A stretch of 7,220 bases of DNA from a bacterium (GCA_021790135.1 JAJYIJ010000051.1:1-7220), one strand, 5' to 3'; positions 1-6,143 are shown, numbered from the stretch's first letter. Notes: a model not told the origin generated them from the letters alone. Translations and numbers: made by a program.

Positions 1-2036
1 CTGCCACTCACACTCGGATCACAGACATATGATTTACCGCTGGCGGGATCGACTCCGCCGGAAGGACCATCACTCGGACCCAAACCAGGATAAAAACAAT
101 TAAAATGGACATCCTCGACGTTAGAGTCGATTGTCGGAAAATATAAGAAACGAGCAGTTGATGAAGTTAAAAACGGGCAATGATCCATTTTGACAAAGGT
201 CGAGCCGTCCGTATTGAAAACTACCAGCGGTTCTTTACATAAAGCTTCGTTCTGCGGCACCGGTCCATCGACCTGCATGCCAACGGAATACAACGGATCA
301 ACTTGCATGCGCTTGTTAAAACTCATACTCCACTCTTCCTCCGCACTGATGTTTTGTTTATCAAGCCCGGGCGAAACCTGCGTTAAATAGGGCGAGGTTT
401 TATCAATGGCATCAGATAAGTTAAAGCGCCAGAAATAGTTATCCGGCTGCTCCATTGTCGACGACGTACCTTGCGCGCTGAAAACCGGCAGTCCAGACGG
501 AACAGCTTCAACTTTGCCATCATTATTACCGTCAAGCGCATTATTCGACATATCCATGATGCCGGAATATAAATTGGGAAAAGTCTGAAAGCCATTTCCG
601 TTCGTATGAGCAGCTTTCAACAAAATTTCATACGAATCGACCAGATGCCCCCCACTATCACGCTCGCAGGCGGCCCTAAATTGGTCGCAAACCGGCAAAC
701 AATACATGAGATTGCCGCACGCGTTTTCACCGCAGGGCTGACTGGGGGTAAATTCAAGCGTTTGGTAGTTATTCACCAGTTTCCACGTTCCGGCCGGCAG
801 ACTGCTGTTACTGGTTTGCAAAAAAATGTCATGATCGCTGTAAGCAGCTCCACCGTCACCGACAACGTAGAAAGTTGAATAGCTGTCCGTAGTTGTGGCA
901 AATGATCCCTGAACGCCCGTGGGGTCAATGGGTTTACTAAAATTGATTTGGATAACACTATTTTTTGCTTCGGTTCTGCCGGCCGATGGAAAGACACTGG
1001 TTACGTGCGGCGGCGTAAAATCATCTTCGGTGCTGCAACTGAACTGCCATTGATAAAAATCATGACCAATCGGATATCCGGAAAAAATTGAAGGATTGCC
1101 GTGAGCCGAATCATCCCAGTCAATTGTCTTGTTAACAGTTACCGTATACGCCACCGTCGTGGTGGAACTGCCCAAATCACTGAAGCTATTGCTAGCGGGA
1201 TCATATGGATGCAAAATTACCGTATCAACTCGTCCGTCAGATTGACCTGAGCTCGTGAGAACCACTACTGGTACTGTTTGACCAGTATCGTTTCTGGTGA
1301 CCGTGATGGTGCCGGGAACCAGCTGATCACAATCCGTTGAGACCGAAAAATAGGTAGAAGTAGTATTGACACAATCGCCATAAATTGGACTGCCACTGGC
1401 ATTTTGACTGCCATTAACATTATTAATAAAACTGCTCGGGAGCACTGGATGAAAAAAAGTTATAACGATATTGGTATTGCGGGGAACATTTTGCTGGTTG
1501 CGAGTTGGATATGTTTCTTTAATAACCGTTCCCAGAGCGCCACTACCAGCTAGATTTTGGTCTTCAGGTGGAAAGTTGCTGCCCACACCACCGCCAACTC
1601 CACCAACACCAAGAAGACGCATGACAAAAAGGACGATAGCGTAGGCGCTTAAGATGATGGCCAAACCGATCGTCGCATTCGTCAAAATCCGTTTTGCCGA
1701 CGTGATCTGTTCTTCATTGCCGCCAGACGTCATCCACAGATAGCCGGCGTAGAGCATAAGAACAATTGCAACAATGCCAAGCAGGCCAAGCGCTGCCCGA
1801 ATAATACTGGCGACAATAACACGTATATCAGTCGCCGGGAGCCCCAGTGGTTTCTGAATTATTTGCACCCCCTGATTAAGAGTGCTGCTCGGAGCAGACA
1901 CACTTTGGGCATGTGCCGGAACCGGAAGAATAGAAAGAGTGCCAAAAGCCAAAACGCAAACGGCAAAAAACGCCCCGAAAATGATGGCGGCGCGTTTTCT
2001 GCGAAATTTTGTTACTCTATAGATCCATTGAAGCAT
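1..2036 (-). CDS. Pilin-module plus Ig-like (Big_5) surface protein, partial, left end missing
   Basis: This is an open frame of 678 codons with no stop before the window edge, so the C-terminus lies outside. Residues 1-43 form a signal peptide: basic RRKR at 12-15, a hydrophobic stretch at about 16-38, and an AHA|Q signal peptidase I site at 41-44. Two membrane helices follow (about 71-101 and 118-142), the arrangement of TrbC/VirB2-like pilins (T4SS_pilin family). A Gly-rich hinge (143-153) leads to a long Ser/Thr/Asn-rich region with at least three SbsA-type Ig-like (Big_5) segments: near 170-200 (VPRNTNIVITF), 341-380 (TPPHVTSVFP) and 547-590 (KTSPYLTQVSP). A loop at 501-510 (LDGNNDGKVE) resembles a calcium-binding DxNxDG loop. 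At least a dozen cysteines lie in the predicted outer part, suggesting disulfides. It starts at ATG 2036, 25 bases after the bS21 stop, with no Shine-Dalgarno and no visible promoter, so co-transcription with bS21 is possible. Likely role (inference): membrane-anchored cell-surface structure or adhesin. Family placement rests on recognised motifs; function is unknown. Confidence 0.82.
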   Translation of the reverse strand, partial: MLQWIYRVTKFRRKRAAIIFGAFFAVCVLAFGTLSILPVPAHAQSVSAPSSTLNQGVQIIQKPLGLPATDIRVIVASIIRAALGLLGIVAIVLMLYAGYLWMTSGGNEEQITSAKRILTNATIGLAIILSAYAIVLFVMRLLGVGGVGGGVGSNFPPEDQNLAGSGALGTVIKETYPTRNQQNVPRNTNIVITFFHPVLPSSFINNVNGSQNASGSPIYGDCVNTTSTYFSVSTDCDQLVPGTITVTRNDTGQTVPVVVLTSSGQSDGRVDTVILHPYDPASNSFSDLGSSTTTVAYTVTVNKTIDWDDSAHGNPSIFSGYPIGHDFYQWQFSCSTEDDFTPPHVTSVFPSAGRTEAKNSVIQINFSKPIDPTGVQGSFATTTDSYSTFYVVGDGGAAYSDHDIFLQTSNSSLPAGTWKLVNNYQTLEFTPSQPCGENACGNLMYCLPVCDQFRAACERDSGGHLVDSYEILLKAAHTNGNGFQTFPNLYSGIMDMSNNALDGNNDGKVEAVPSGLPVFSAQGTSSTMEQPDNYFWRFNLSDAIDKTSPYLTQVSPGLDKQNISAEEEWSMSFNKRMQVDPLYSVGMQVDGPVPQNEALCKEPLVVFNTDGSTFVKMDHCPFLTSSTARFLYFPTIDSNVEDVHFNCFYPGLGPSDGPSGGVDPASGKSYVCDPSVSG

Positions 2037-2061
2037 GGGACAATGGAAATAAGGATTACAA

Positions 2062-2307
2062 TTACCGTTTTTGTTTTCTTTTGAATGTGTCTTCCGGCAA
2101 ACGACCAATTTTTTTTAAGTAGGTCATCTTTTCGGAAACTGCCAAACGATGCAAGGCGCTTTTTCTTCGGGACGTCTTACTTTGCGTGCCCGTAAAGAAT
2201 TGCATCTTTTTCACTTGCAGTACCTTGCCTGATTGCTGCCAAATTTTTTTAACTCGGCGCATATAGGCTTCGAACGATTCATTTTTTCGACGTTTTATTC
2301 CTGCCAC
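2062..2307 (-). CDS. rpsU: 30S ribosomal protein bS21
   Basis: bS21 is a small basic protein of the 30S subunit that sits by the 3' end of 16S rRNA, near the anti-Shine-Dalgarno. The 81 residues from the GTG start show the family pattern: a short lead into RRKNESFEAYMRRVKK (compare the E. coli pattern R-E-N-E-P-F-x-x-A-L-R-R-F-K-R), then QQSGKVLQVKKMQFF, SRRKSALHRL and a basic C-terminus ending KRKQKR. I chose GTG 2307 because GGGGGTGA (2320-2313) can pair along its whole length with the 16S tail, allowing one G-U pair, at a standard spacing, and because MAGIKRRKNESFE fits the usual length before the NESFE block. An in-frame ATG at 2322 would add MGVTP; it has no Shine-Dalgarno, and its own G is part of the proposed site. 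The gene has its own promoter overlapping the hisS stop and a leader hairpin. No terminator separates it from the surface-protein gene. Confidence 0.85.
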   Translation of the reverse strand: MAGIKRRKNESFEAYMRRVKKIWQQSGKVLQVKKMQFFTGTQSKTSRRKSALHRLAVSEKMTYLKKIGRLPEDTFKRKQKR

Positions 2308-2312
2308 AGGTG

Positions 2313-2320
2313 TCACCCCC
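2313..2320 (-). promoter_or_regulatory. Strong Shine-Dalgarno for bS21
   Basis: The minus strand reads GGGGGTGA, which pairs with the 16S tail UCACCUCC over 8 positions if one G-U wobble is allowed. The GGGGG core lies 8 bases before GTG 2307. hisS, rlmD and the surface-protein gene show no such site, so it stands out and decides the start of rpsU. Confidence 0.6.
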
Positions 2321-2334
2321 ATTTCTTAGGAAAT

Positions 2335-2359
2335 AAATCTGAGGCGTCTGCCCAGATTT
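2335..2359 (-). promoter_or_regulatory. Hairpin in the rpsU leader
   Basis: The arms AAATCTG and CAGATTT are perfectly complementary (7 bp). Inside them GGC and GCC pair around an AGAC loop, with one unpaired base, giving about 10 bp in total. The hairpin lies between the predicted transcription start (about 2385) and the Shine-Dalgarno (2320). The bases after it on the transcript (ATTTCC) are only weakly U-rich, so it is a poor terminator. It could be an attenuator, a protein-binding site or an mRNA stabiliser; a role in bS21 autoregulation is speculation. Confidence 0.5.
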
Positions 2360-2391
2360 TCTTAGAGAATTAACTCCCTTCCTTGACAGAC

Positions 2392-2420
2392 AGTATACTT
2401 GCTTTTCGTCGAGACGTCAA
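2392..2420 (-). promoter_or_regulatory. Sigma70-type promoter of rpsU
   Basis: The minus strand has a -35 TTGACG (2420-2415), a 17-base spacer and a -10 TATACT (2397-2392), close to the TTGACA-17-TATAAT consensus. The -35 overlaps the hisS stop codon (TGA at 2419-2417). The predicted start is near 2385, giving a leader of about 78 bases before GTG 2307. The -10 region AGTATACTGT is identical to that of the tRNA promoter at 6144-6172. Confidence 0.75.
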
Positions 2421-3856
2421 ATTTTTTTCAACTTTTTCCGGAGATTCATTTCGAGCTTTTTTTGGTCGACGATCTCCTGCACTCCTGACTCCATATCACG
2501 AATAATAACCGTTTTATCTTGTACCTCTTTTTGGCCCAAAATAACAACATACGCGACCTTCAAACTATTGGCCAATTCCAACTGATTCTTCAACGAATTT
2601 TTATACAAATTGAAAGCTAACCGTATGTCCGTCATGCGCAAATCATTAATCATTTTTAATGCGGTACGCTTGGCGTCGCCCCCTAATTGAGCAAAATATA
2701 CGTCGTATTTCTCTTCCGGGACCGGCGGCTGGGTTTTCTTCAGTTCATTATATTGCTTCAGCGCACTGATTGCTCGTTCGATACCAATGCCAAAACCAGC
2801 TGCGGGTGTTGGTCGTCCGCCTAAATCTTCTACCAATAAATCATATCGTCCGCCGGCTCCGACTGAGCTCTGGGCGCCAGAAGGCACCGCGCCAACTGTC
2901 TTGTTCTCTTCAGCTGGTTCATCGCCAGCGAGGGGAATAATAAAATTAGGAACAAGTTCAAAAACCGTATGGGTATAATAATCCAATCCACGCACGAGGG
3001 TCGGCGTCAACTGATAGGGAATTTCAAGTTCGTCGAGATACTCAAGCACTTTCATGAAAAAATTTTTCGATTCTTCGCCGAGCCAATCTACCAGCTGGGG
3101 AGCCGCCTCTTTTACCGGCTGGCAACTCGGCTCTTTGCAATCCAAAAGACGGAGCGGATTTTTTGTTATTCGCAGTCGGCAGTTTTCGCAAAGATAGCTC
3201 CGCTTCGAACGATAGTAACTAACCAACTCATTGATATAACGGGCTCGCTCCTCCGGCGTACCCAAACTATTGATGTGGACTTCGACCGGCACACCCAAAT
3301 CTTTATAAAAACTATAGGCGATCAGAATGAGCTCAGCATCAAGCGCCGGATCCTTGGCGCCAATCGTTTCAAAACCGATTTGGTGATGCTCACGATAACG
3401 GCCGGATTGTGGCCGTTCATGGCGAAACATCGATTCAACATACCACACCTTCACCGGCTGTGTCAGATTCCACATGCCATTTCCAATATAGGCTCGCGCC
3501 ACTCCAGCAGTGCCCTCCGGACGCAGCGCCACTTTCGCGCCATCACGATCCTCAAAAATGTACATTTCCTTATCCACGATATCGGTACCCCGGCCAACGG
3601 ACCGAACAAACAACGACGATTCTTCAAGCAGCGGCGTTTCAATACGTCCGAACTGGAAGTAATCGGCTAAATTTTGAGCAGCGCGGTAAAAAGCACGCCA
3701 ATATTTTTCCTCCTTTGGAAGAATATCGTGCATCCCACGTAAGACGTTATTCGTCTTTTTTGTCGTGGAACTTTTTTCTGCGCCAGGACCGGATTTTTTT
3801 TCTTTTGCATTCTTTTTACTTTTTGGGACGATGGTTTTATTTTTTTTAGGTTTCAT
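2417..3856 (-). CDS. hisS: Histidyl-tRNA synthetase
   Basis: HisRS charges tRNA-His with histidine using ATP, in the cytoplasm. The 479-residue product carries the class II core. Motif 1 is around 66-90; motif 2 is at 143-163 with FRHERPQSGRYREHHQ; the histidine-A signature is at 287-299 (LVRGLDYYTHTVF); motif 3 is at 354-361 (GFGIGIER). The anticodon-binding domain covers about 383-479. The first 36 residues form a Lys/Ser-rich, probably disordered tail ahead of the normal family start (NVLRGMHDILP). Cys223, Cys226, Cys240 and Cys245 lie close together in the insertion region and could bind zinc, which is inference. A loop of about 25 residues (303-330) separates the HisA signature from GAGGRYD. 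It starts at ATG 3856, 6 bases after the lepB stop and without a Shine-Dalgarno, so translational coupling to lepB is likely. The rpsU promoter overlaps its stop codon. Confidence 0.97.
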   Translation of the reverse strand: MKPKKNKTIVPKSKKNAKEKKSGPGAEKSSTTKKTNNVLRGMHDILPKEEKYWRAFYRAAQNLADYFQFGRIETPLLEESSLFVRSVGRGTDIVDKEMYIFEDRDGAKVALRPEGTAGVARAYIGNGMWNLTQPVKVWYVESMFRHERPQSGRYREHHQIGFETIGAKDPALDAELILIAYSFYKDLGVPVEVHINSLGTPEERARYINELVSYYRSKRSYLCENCRLRITKNPLRLLDCKEPSCQPVKEAAPQLVDWLGEESKNFFMKVLEYLDELEIPYQLTPTLVRGLDYYTHTVFELVPNFIIPLAGDEPAEENKTVGAVPSGAQSSVGAGGRYDLLVEDLGGRPTPAAGFGIGIERAISALKQYNELKKTQPPVPEEKYDVYFAQLGGDAKRTALKMINDLRMTDIRLAFNLYKNSLKNQLELANSLKVAYVVILGQKEVQDKTVIIRDMESGVQEIVDQKKLEMNLRKKLKKI

Positions 3857-3862
3857 ACGTGC

Positions 3863-4525
3863 TTATGAGTTATAACTCGGAGGAGAAAATAATTCGAGGT
3901 CATTCAATGGCCAACCGCGGAAAACCGCCCGTCCAACAATAACGCTACGATCAATCGGGCCGAAACTGCGCGAATCAAAACTATAAGGACGATTATCACC
4001 CATCACAAAATATTGCGTTGGCCCCAGTACCATGTCGACGGAACCGGAAGTCTGTAAGCCCTTGGGCAGGTAGGTTTCATCGAGAACGAGACCCTCAGGA
4101 TGTTGACTATTGTAAATAGTCACCTGACCATCAGCAATTTTAATATGTTCGCCGGGTAACCCAATAACTCGTTTCAAAAAATATTCGGACGGATCAGGCG
4201 GATAATGAAACACAATAATTTCGCCTCGCTCCGGCGCGCGGAAACGATAGGTTAATTCATCAATGATCAAATACTGATTATCTTGAAAATTCGGTTCCAT
4301 TGATGCGCCCTTCACATAGAAGGGTTTAAATAAAAAATAACGAATGAGGGCGATGGTGATTCCGGCTAAAACGACAACCTTGATTATTTCCCAGATTAAT
4401 GAACGAACAGCACGAAGATGAGGGCTTCCACCTGCATTCGAGGTCCCAGTCGGCGGAGTTGTCGTCGCTGGTTCAGTCATAGCATTTTTATTCATTATAA
4501 AAATTAGAACGGGGTTATGGTACAC
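3863..4525 (-). CDS. lepB: Signal peptidase I
   Basis: LepB is a membrane serine protease that removes signal peptides from exported proteins on the outer face of the cytoplasmic membrane. The 220-residue product has one membrane helix (about 47-67), followed by the catalytic serine in VKGASMEPNF (Ser75) and the general base lysine in YFLKRVIGLPGE (Lys118). Box D lies at 118-126, and box E is MGDNRPYSFDSRSFG (175-189). The first 46 residues are a Thr/Pro/Gly-rich cytoplasmic lead. GTG 4525 is preceded by AAGGA (4538-4534) with 8 bases between, which supports it; ATG at 4495 or 4480 are alternatives if the promoter candidate at 4517-4545 is real. It lies 21 bases after the rlmD stop and 6 bases before hisS, in the same orientation. 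The AHA|Q site of the surface protein encoded at 1-2036 is a plausible substrate. Confidence 0.95.
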   Translation of the reverse strand: MYHNPVLIFIMNKNAMTEPATTTPPTGTSNAGGSPHLRAVRSLIWEIIKVVVLAGITIALIRYFLFKPFYVKGASMEPNFQDNQYLIIDELTYRFRAPERGEIIVFHYPPDPSEYFLKRVIGLPGEHIKIADGQVTIYNSQHPEGLVLDETYLPKGLQTSGSVDMVLGPTQYFVMGDNRPYSFDSRSFGPIDRSVIVGRAVFRGWPLNDLELFSPPSYNS

Positions 4526-4545
4526 TACTTTTTTCCTTTTGGCAA
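4517..4545 (-). promoter_or_regulatory. Possible promoter at the start of lepB
   Basis: The minus strand has TTGCCA (4545-4540, 5 of 6 to consensus), a 17-base spacer and TACCAT (4522-4517, 4 of 6). Transcription would begin near 4510, inside the first codons of the GTG-started lepB, so this promoter and that start codon cannot both serve the same message. If real it would favour ATG 4495 or 4480. A chance match is quite possible. Confidence 0.3.
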
Positions 4546-4546
4546 A

Positions 4547-5815
4547 TCAGATGCCGCGAGGATCTAAAACGATCAGCCCCTCGATATGGGGAGTGCGAGG
4601 AAAAAAATTATATAAACGCCAGAAGACTGGTTTGTAGTGAGTGGCGAGAAACTTCAGGTCGCGCGCCTGGGTCGCCAAATCGCAAGAAAGGTAAATCACT
4701 CTCCTTGGTTTCTTCTCAACGATGGCCTGAACAAATTTTTTATCCAAGCCGGCTCGGGGTGGGTCGACGATAATCGTGGCCGAATCAATTATGTATTCGA
4801 GGGCCTTTTCGGCTGGTGAAAGCAGAGCTTGAACATTTTTTAATTGATTGGTCTGAATATTTTTTTTCGCAAAGTTTACGGCTTCAGCGTTGAGTTCGAT
4901 CAACGTCACCTCCTTGCCCACTGCCGCGAGCGGCAAGCCAATTGAGCCAACGCCGGAAAAATAATCAATACTTTTTTCTCCGACGACAAAATTTTTAATA
5001 TCAGCCAGTGCCATTTCGAAGAGAGGGGTGTTTACTTGAAAAAAACTATTCAGACCGTAGCGTACGCTGATAGCGTCAATCTGTTCGGAAAGAAAATCAT
5101 CACCAGATGAAAACAATGTATCAGAAATAATTGATGCCGGAGAGCGATGGTCAGAATAGTAAATATGAAATCCGCGGCAGCTACTCTCAAACAGAGGTGG
5201 CTTTAGCGTTAAGCGATCTTTAATGAATAGAGCAGCCAAAGTTTCACCACCGCGATTAGAGCGAATGATCAAGCTTTTTAATGAACGGATAGGAATTTTT
5301 TCTTCGCGGATCCAAAGGAGTATTTTTTCGGCCAAAGTGTTAATGGCTGGCGTTGCCAATTGGCACGGGCTGATGGGCGAGCGAAAATGCCGACCGCGCT
5401 CAAAAAAAGACAAACTAACCGCGCCTTCCGGTGTTAAAGCAAAACTATACTCAATTTTATTTCGATAGCCATACTCTCGTTCGTCAAAGGCAAGCGCGAT
5501 CTCGTCTGGAGCCACGCCGGCCACGCGTTGGTAGGTTTCGACGGCAATAATTTTTTTCCACTCATTTTCTTTAGCATAGTTCATTATTTGCCAGGGTGAG
5601 CAGGAAAGGTAATGACACTCTTTCGGTTCTCGGCGATCAAAAGACGGCATTATTACTTTTGTTGTCACGCCTTCAATGAAATCCCTCTTTTTTTTCGTAA
5701 TTTGGAAATCCACTGTTTCGCCAGGCAGTGCCCCCCAAATAAAACAGACCTTCTCCCCCATCCGGCCGAGACCCTGTCCGCCAAAGACTAATTTTTCGAT
5801 GGTTACTTGCGGCAT
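4547..5815 (-). CDS. rlmD: TrmA/RumA-family RNA (uracil-C5) methyltransferase, RlmD-like
   Basis: This enzyme transfers a methyl group from S-adenosylmethionine to C5 of a uridine in RNA; the family's best-known member acts on 23S U1939. Of 422 residues, 1-55 form a TRAM RNA-binding domain (KLVFGGQGLGR). The methyltransferase fold follows: FFQVN at 258-262, SAM-binding DYFSGVGSIGLPLA (284-297), acidic LIELNA (305-310), DPPRAGLD (351-358), catalytic Cys378 in VIYLSCDLATQARDL and general base Glu412 in FPRTPHIEGL. Of the four cysteines that hold the usual [4Fe-4S] cluster, Cys67, Cys72 and Cys151 are visible; where the family has CGGC this protein has CSPW, so the third ligand is tryptophan 75. 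It starts at ATG 5815 with no Shine-Dalgarno, downstream of the tRNA terminator, and heads the rlmD-lepB-hisS run. The exact target base (23S U1939, U747 or a tRNA) cannot be read from sequence. Confidence 0.9.
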   Translation of the reverse strand: MPQVTIEKLVFGGQGLGRMGEKVCFIWGALPGETVDFQITKKKRDFIEGVTTKVIMPSFDRREPKECHYLSCSPWQIMNYAKENEWKKIIAVETYQRVAGVAPDEIALAFDEREYGYRNKIEYSFALTPEGAVSLSFFERGRHFRSPISPCQLATPAINTLAEKILLWIREEKIPIRSLKSLIIRSNRGGETLAALFIKDRLTLKPPLFESSCRGFHIYYSDHRSPASIISDTLFSSGDDFLSEQIDAISVRYGLNSFFQVNTPLFEMALADIKNFVVGEKSIDYFSGVGSIGLPLAAVGKEVTLIELNAEAVNFAKKNIQTNQLKNVQALLSPAEKALEYIIDSATIIVDPPRAGLDKKFVQAIVEKKPRRVIYLSCDLATQARDLKFLATHYKPVFWRLYNFFPRTPHIEGLIVLDPRGI

Positions 5816-5837
5816 ACAAATTTATGGTGCAGAAAGC

Positions 5838-5864
5838 AAAAATGTAGGGGAATTTTTCCCCTAC
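5838..5864 (-). terminator. Intrinsic terminator of the tRNA unit
   Basis: On the minus strand GTAGGGGAA and TTCCCCTAC pair perfectly (9 bp) around an AAA loop, followed by ATTTTT. It lies 22 bases past the 3' end of tRNA-Val and 22 bases before the rlmD start, the right place to end the tRNA transcript. No separate strong promoter for rlmD is visible, so some read-through may feed it. Confidence 0.75.
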
Positions 5865-5886
5865 CACCCTTGGTTCTCCTCTCGTG

Positions 5887-5960
5887 TGGGCGACAGAGGA
5901 GTTGAACCTCTGACCTTTACAATGTCAATGTAACGCTCTAACCAACTGAGCTAGTCGCCC
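5887..5960 (-). tRNA. tRNA-Val(GAC)
   Basis: The cloverleaf is complete: acceptor GGGCGAC/GTCGCCC, D stem GCTC/GAGC, anticodon stem TTACA/TGTAA around loop TTGACAT with anticodon GAC (5926-5924), and T stem AGAGG/CCTCT with loop TTCAACT. The discriminator is A (5887). The next bases on the transcript are CAC, so CCA is not encoded and must be added by the CCA-adding enzyme. It lies 11 bases after tRNA-Ile in the same transcript and resembles it closely in the acceptor, D and T arms. Confidence 0.96.
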
Positions 5961-5971
5961 TAATTATTGTC

Positions 5972-6048
5972 TGGTGGGCGATTGAGGAATCGAACCTCAG
6001 ACCTCGTCATTATCAGTGACGCGCTCTAACCATCTGAGCTAATCGCCC
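5972..6048 (-). tRNA. tRNA-Ile(GAT)
   Basis: The cloverleaf is complete: acceptor GGGCGAT/ATCGCCC, D stem GCTC/GAGC, anticodon stem CGTCA/TGACG around loop CTGATAA with anticodon GAT (6014-6012), and T stem TGAGG/CCTCA with loop TTCGATT. The discriminator A and the 3' CCA are encoded (5975-5972), unlike the neighbouring tRNA-Val. A broken copy of its 5' end lies just upstream at 6077-6130. Confidence 0.96.
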
Positions 6049-6076
6049 TTTATTCTGTAATTTACTTCAGACTTTT

Positions 6077-6130
6077 TGGTAGCAGGAGCGAACCATCTGC
6101 CTGCCCGCCTTTGGCGGGAGCTAATCGCCC
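6077..6130 (-). pseudogene. Broken tRNA-Ile-like copy interrupted by a GC-rich palindrome
   Basis: The minus strand starts with GGGCGATTAGCTC, identical to the first 13 bases of tRNA-Ile. A 19-base GC-rich insert (6117-6099) follows, then AGATGGTT, which is what follows GCTC in tRNA-Ile. After that the match ends: CGCTCCTGCTACCA has no anticodon arm and no acceptor 3' strand able to pair with GGGCGAT. The TTCG and the final ACCA recall a tRNA T loop and CCA end, so both ends of a tRNA may have survived around a lost middle. It begins 14 bases after the -10 of the tRNA promoter, where the first mature tRNA would be expected. No functional tRNA can form from it. Confidence 0.65.
6099..6118 (-). 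repeat. GC-rich palindromic element inside the broken tRNA
   Basis: CCCGCC and GGCGGG (6118-6113 and 6109-6104) are perfectly complementary around a 3-base loop, with GCCTG on one flank (plus strand). The composition differs sharply from the surrounding AT-rich spacer. It resembles small REP- or MITE-like palindromes that occur in many copies in some genomes, but only one copy is in this window, so its dispersed nature is inference. No T-run follows, so it is not a normal terminator. Confidence 0.5.
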
Positions 6131-6143
6131 GAAAAGTAGAAAC

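Noticed and set aside
190..997. Several short open frames on both strands at the left end
   Set aside because: They lie in other frames of the uninterrupted 678-codon surface-protein gene, whose composition and domains are coherent.
2335..2359. Intrinsic terminator of hisS
   Set aside because: The hairpin is downstream of the rpsU promoter and would end the rpsU message before its gene; the following U-run is poor. Kept as a leader hairpin.
2969..3849. Long plus-strand open frames (233 and 146 codons) opposite hisS
   Set aside because: They mirror a clearly conserved HisRS on the other strand, overlap each other, have no family-like motifs and no ribosome site.
2417..4549. UGA recoding as in Gracilibacteria or Absconditabacteria
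   Set aside because: hisS and rlmD end at TGA exactly where the family C-termini are expected, and no gene carries internal TGA codons.
6077..6130. A functional tRNA containing a short intron
   Set aside because: After the 8 bases following the insert the tRNA match ends; there is no anticodon arm and no 3' acceptor strand, and the insert is far too small for a group I or II intron.
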